A stretch of 57,096 nucleotides of DNA from Deltaproteobacteria bacterium (GTDB lineage: Bacteria; Myxococcota_A; Polyangia; Polyangiales; Polyangiaceae), in assembly GCA_003235365.1 (NCBI GenBank), contig QJWJ01000097.1, positions 1-57,096 of the forward strand, written 5' to 3'. The first letter of the stretch is position 1; every line of letters starts with the position of its first letter. The notes under the pieces were generated by a model. The model was not told the origin of the DNA, made no database searches, and was given only the letters and a program-made list of their open reading frames with translations. Of this stretch, positions 54,789-57,096 are shown piece after piece. A program made the translations under genes and the position numbers.

Positions 54789-56711
54789 GTGAGCACTGCC
54801 GAACGGGTTTGCGCGCATCCGGATCCGGCGAACGTGGACGTCTGCGTCGGGTTGGATGGGCGCATCCAATCGATTGAGTCCGAGTTCTTGGCGGATTGCG
54901 GATGGGGTCGGGGCACGGCGATCGGGCGACGCGTCGGCGAGATGGTCGTGTCTTTGGAGTCGCCAGCGTTGGGGGTGGCGCTGGCCGAGCGTGCCGACTC
55001 GTGGACGGGCTTGGTGGCGGTGGTCGACACCAACGCGGCGCCCCCGCGCCCGGCGCGCGCAACGTTGCGGCGTGTGGATGTCCAGGGCTACCATCTCTCC
55101 TTCGAGCGTTTGGCTCAGGCGACGAGTTCCGAAACGGGCCCGGCTCTGTCGCACGGCGGTTCGTTGCACGCCCAGCAACGCGCTCTGCTTCTGAATGCGA
55201 TGCCCGTGTTTTGCTACACGGTCGACGCCAATCTCGTCTTCACGTCGTCCGAAGGCGCGGGCCTGCGCGGGTTGCAGCTCAACGACGGACAAGTCGTGGG
55301 CATGAAGCTGACTGATCTCTGGGGCACGAACGATCCGTCCTACGAACCGCTTGCGTGTCACCTGCGCGCCCTGGCCGGGCTCGAGCAGTGCTATCAGGAT
55401 GTTTGCCTCGGGCGATCACTCGAGTATCGGCTTGCCCCGCTGTGTGACGCGCGGGGTGTGATTGCCGGAGTACTCGGTTTGGGGATCGACGTGACCGAGC
55501 GCGAGGCTGCCAAGGAGGAGCAGCGCAAGATCATCGCTCAGCTTCGCCAAGCGCAGAAAGTGGAAGCCATTGGGCAGCTTGCTGGGGGCGTTGCGCACGA
55601 CTTCAACAATCTACTCACCTGCATCATGGGCAACCTCGCCCTGGCCGAGTTGCGCGCCGCGGACCCGGCGAAGCTGAGGCGTCACATCGCCGAAGCCAAC
55701 GCGGCGGCAGACAGCGCAGCGGACTTGACTCGGCAACTACTCGCGTTCGGTCGCAAGCAGGTCATCGATCCACGACCGGTCAACGTCAGCTCGTTGATCG
55801 AGCGCATGGCTGGGATGCTGCAGCGCCTGATCGGTGAACGGATCCGTCTGTCGGCGCGCTGTGAACCCGAGCTTTGGACGGTCATGGCAGACCCTGGTCA
55901 GCTGGAACAAGTGCTGGTCAACCTCGTCGTCAACGCTCGTGATGCCATCGATGGGTACGGCGAAATCACCATCACTACGCGCAACGTCGTGTTGCCCGAG
56001 GTCGGTCAACCGTTGATGACCGAGTTGGAAGCGGGGCGCTACGTCGTGTTCAGCGTCGAAGACACCGGACGTGGGATGTCTCAACTGGTGCGCTCGAAAC
56101 TCTTCGAACCATTCTTCACGACCAAGCCAACGGGCGACGGCACCGGTTTGGGCCTCGCCACCGTTCATGGCGCGATCAAACAGAGCGGTGGTGCCATTGC
56201 CGTCGAGTCCACCCTGGGGGCGGGTTCGGCGTTTCGCATCCATCTGCCGGCGATCGACGCCGAACCTCGTTCGGAGGTTCTTGGCAATCGCGTTTCGGGG
56301 GCACCGTTGCGCGGTGGTTCGGAGACGATTCTCTTGGTCGAAGACGAGCCGTTGTTGCTCGAACTTGCCGACTGCACGCTCCAGCAGCTCGGCTATCGGG
56401 TGCTGGCTTGCACCAACGCGGACGCCGCGCTGCGAACCTTCGCCGACAACAAGGACGCCATCAGTCTGCTGGTGACCGACGTCGTCATGCCGCGTATGGA
56501 CGGTCGAGAGTTGGCGGGGCGCATCACGCGGCTCAAGCCCGGGCTGCAAGTGCTGTACAGCTCGGGCTATGGAGGCAGTATCATCGCCCAGCACGGCTCC
56601 CCGAGTGGAAGCGTCAACTTCCTGCCCAAGCCCTACCGACCCGCTGAGCTTGCGGACAAGGTTCGCGAACTCCTCGACGACGTTCCTCAGGGGCCGGTCG
56701 CCGTGCCGTGA
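54789..56711 (+). CDS. PAS-domain hybrid histidine kinase with receiver
   Basis: About 640 residues and no transmembrane segment. Two PAS-like domains (about 10-100 and 128-240; FCYTVDANLVFTSSEGAGLRGL, GLGIDVTERE) precede HisKA with His270 in LAGGVAHDFNNLL. HATPase has LVNLVVNARDAI, EDTGRGM and GTGLGLATVHG. A C-terminal receiver has LLVEDEP, Asp in LVTDVVMPRMDG, Ser in LYSSGYGG and Lys in LPKPYRP. GTG 54789 has GGAG about 6 bases upstream; GTG 54759 is the alternative. No separate regulator is adjacent, so output is probably by phosphotransfer or altered kinase activity. Confidence 0.9.
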   Translation: MSTAERVCAHPDPANVDVCVGLDGRIQSIESEFLADCGWGRGTAIGRRVGEMVVSLESPALGVALAERADSWTGLVAVVDTNAAPPRPARATLRRVDVQGYHLSFERLAQATSSETGPALSHGGSLHAQQRALLLNAMPVFCYTVDANLVFTSSEGAGLRGLQLNDGQVVGMKLTDLWGTNDPSYEPLACHLRALAGLEQCYQDVCLGRSLEYRLAPLCDARGVIAGVLGLGIDVTEREAAKEEQRKIIAQLRQAQKVEAIGQLAGGVAHDFNNLLTCIMGNLALAELRAADPAKLRRHIAEANAAADSAADLTRQLLAFGRKQVIDPRPVNVSSLIERMAGMLQRLIGERIRLSARCEPELWTVMADPGQLEQVLVNLVVNARDAIDGYGEITITTRNVVLPEVGQPLMTELEAGRYVVFSVEDTGRGMSQLVRSKLFEPFFTTKPTGDGTGLGLATVHGAIKQSGGAIAVESTLGAGSAFRIHLPAIDAEPRSEVLGNRVSGAPLRGGSETILLVEDEPLLLELADCTLQQLGYRVLACTNADAALRTFADNKDAISLLVTDVVMPRMDGRELAGRITRLKPGLQVLYSSGYGGSIIAQHGSPSGSVNFLPKPYRPAELADKVRELLDDVPQGPVAVP

Positions 56712-56730
56712 CGTTTCGGTACGTTCGAGG

Positions 56731-56744
56731 CCTGCGCGGGCAGG
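56731..56744. terminator. Small hairpin between convergent genes
   Basis: CCTGC-GCGG-GCAGG lies between the hybrid kinase stop and the rnhA stop. It is a short GC stem without a U-tract, perhaps a shared weak terminator. Confidence 0.3.
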
Positions 56745-56754
56745 TGCAACCCAC

Positions 56755-57096
56755 CTACTTCTCCTTGCGCCGATACGCCGTTGCCAGCGCGTCGGCGTAT
56801 TCGTTCCAGCGGTTGCCGTTGTGCGCCTTGATCCAACGCAGCTCCAATTCCGGGCGCTGCTTGTGGAGTGCGAACAGTTCCTTGACCAAGTCCAAGTTCT
56901 TGATTGGACCGGTTTTTCTCGTCCAGCCCGCCTTCTCCCAGCCCGCAGCCCAAGAGTTGATGGTGTTCACACACAACTGGCTGTCGGTGTAGATCACCGC
57001 GGATTCCCCGGCCGGGACTATCTTGAAACCGGCGATGAGTGCCGTCAGTACCATCCGATTGTTGGTGGTGTCGGGAACGTGCCCGAACGCTTCGTC
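56755..57096 (-). CDS. rnhA: Ribonuclease HI (C-terminal part)
   Basis: The gene enters from the right edge, so the N-terminus with the first catalytic Asp is missing. The visible 113 residues include TTNNRMVLTALIAG (the helix that normally carries the catalytic Glu, here read as Val in RMVL; this should be checked), VIYTDSQLCVN with a catalytic Asp, GPIKNLDLVKEL, and WIKAHNGNRWNEYADALA with the His and last Asp. RNase HI removes RNA from RNA-DNA hybrids. The frame stays open to the last base of the window. Confidence 0.9.
   Translation of the reverse strand, partial: DEAFGHVPDTTNNRMVLTALIAGFKIVPAGESAVIYTDSQLCVNTINSWAAGWEKAGWTRKTGPIKNLDLVKELFALHKQRPELELRWIKAHNGNRWNEYADALATAYRRKEK

Overview
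The window is a high-GC, gene-dense chromosomal segment. Traits pointing to a myxobacterium-like member of the Myxococcota (Polyangia type is my best guess, by inference) are many GTG/TTG starts, 1- to 11-base gene overlaps, lipoproteins with Gly/Ser/Thr/Pro linkers or RCC1 repeats, a transmembrane Ser/Thr kinase, several orphan histidine kinases, an FHA-GGDEF protein, a sigma-54 activator and an ECF-sigma/FecR pair. No rRNA, tRNA, CRISPR array, prophage or insertion sequence was seen.

Left end (1-9.5 kb): the minus strand carries nqrA-nqrB-nqrC-nqrD (nqrD cut by the edge), encoding the Na+-pumping NADH:quinone reductase. On the plus strand follow a coupled exported set (lipoprotein, CXXC thioredoxin-fold lipoprotein, DUF6029-like protein), a small hypothetical protein and a lipoprotein with a lectin-like C-terminal domain.

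9.5-25.9 kb: selO and a DUF3052 gene (plus); a transmembrane Ser/Thr kinase and a GAF histidine kinase 5 bp apart (minus); an ABC-type ATPase, an inositol-monophosphatase-like phosphatase and an extensin-like lipoprotein (minus); glutathione reductase (plus) followed by three hairpins; a membrane protein (minus); an unusual fusion of a degenerate cNMP-binding fold, a TGS/ThrRS-like region and a uridine-kinase-type P-loop domain; a DUF72 protein; ftsH.

26-34.8 kb: an ECF sigma factor, a FecR/TPR protein, a probable outer-membrane protein and a seven-repeat RCC1 lipoprotein form a minus-strand cluster. Next come a universal stress protein, an ArsC/Spx-like protein and a soluble hybrid kinase whose sensor is a LacI-type sugar-binding fold.

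34.7-40.5 kb is the most coherent system: a minus-strand sulfur island with a split YeeE/YedE (TsuA-like) transporter, a sigma-54 activator, a persulfide dioxygenase-rhodanese fusion and a SulP permease. Sigma-54-like promoters (CTGGCACG-N5-TGAA) precede both yeeE and the dioxygenase gene, and each has a palindrome 55-60 bp upstream. I infer a sulfane-sulfur responsive regulon.

40.5-57.1 kb: a GAF-HD-GYP c-di-GMP phosphodiesterase; recC-recB-recD with 4-base overlaps; divergently from recC, rdgC coupled to an unknown gene; an FHA-diguanylate cyclase; a PAS hybrid kinase; and the C-terminal part of RNase HI at the right edge.
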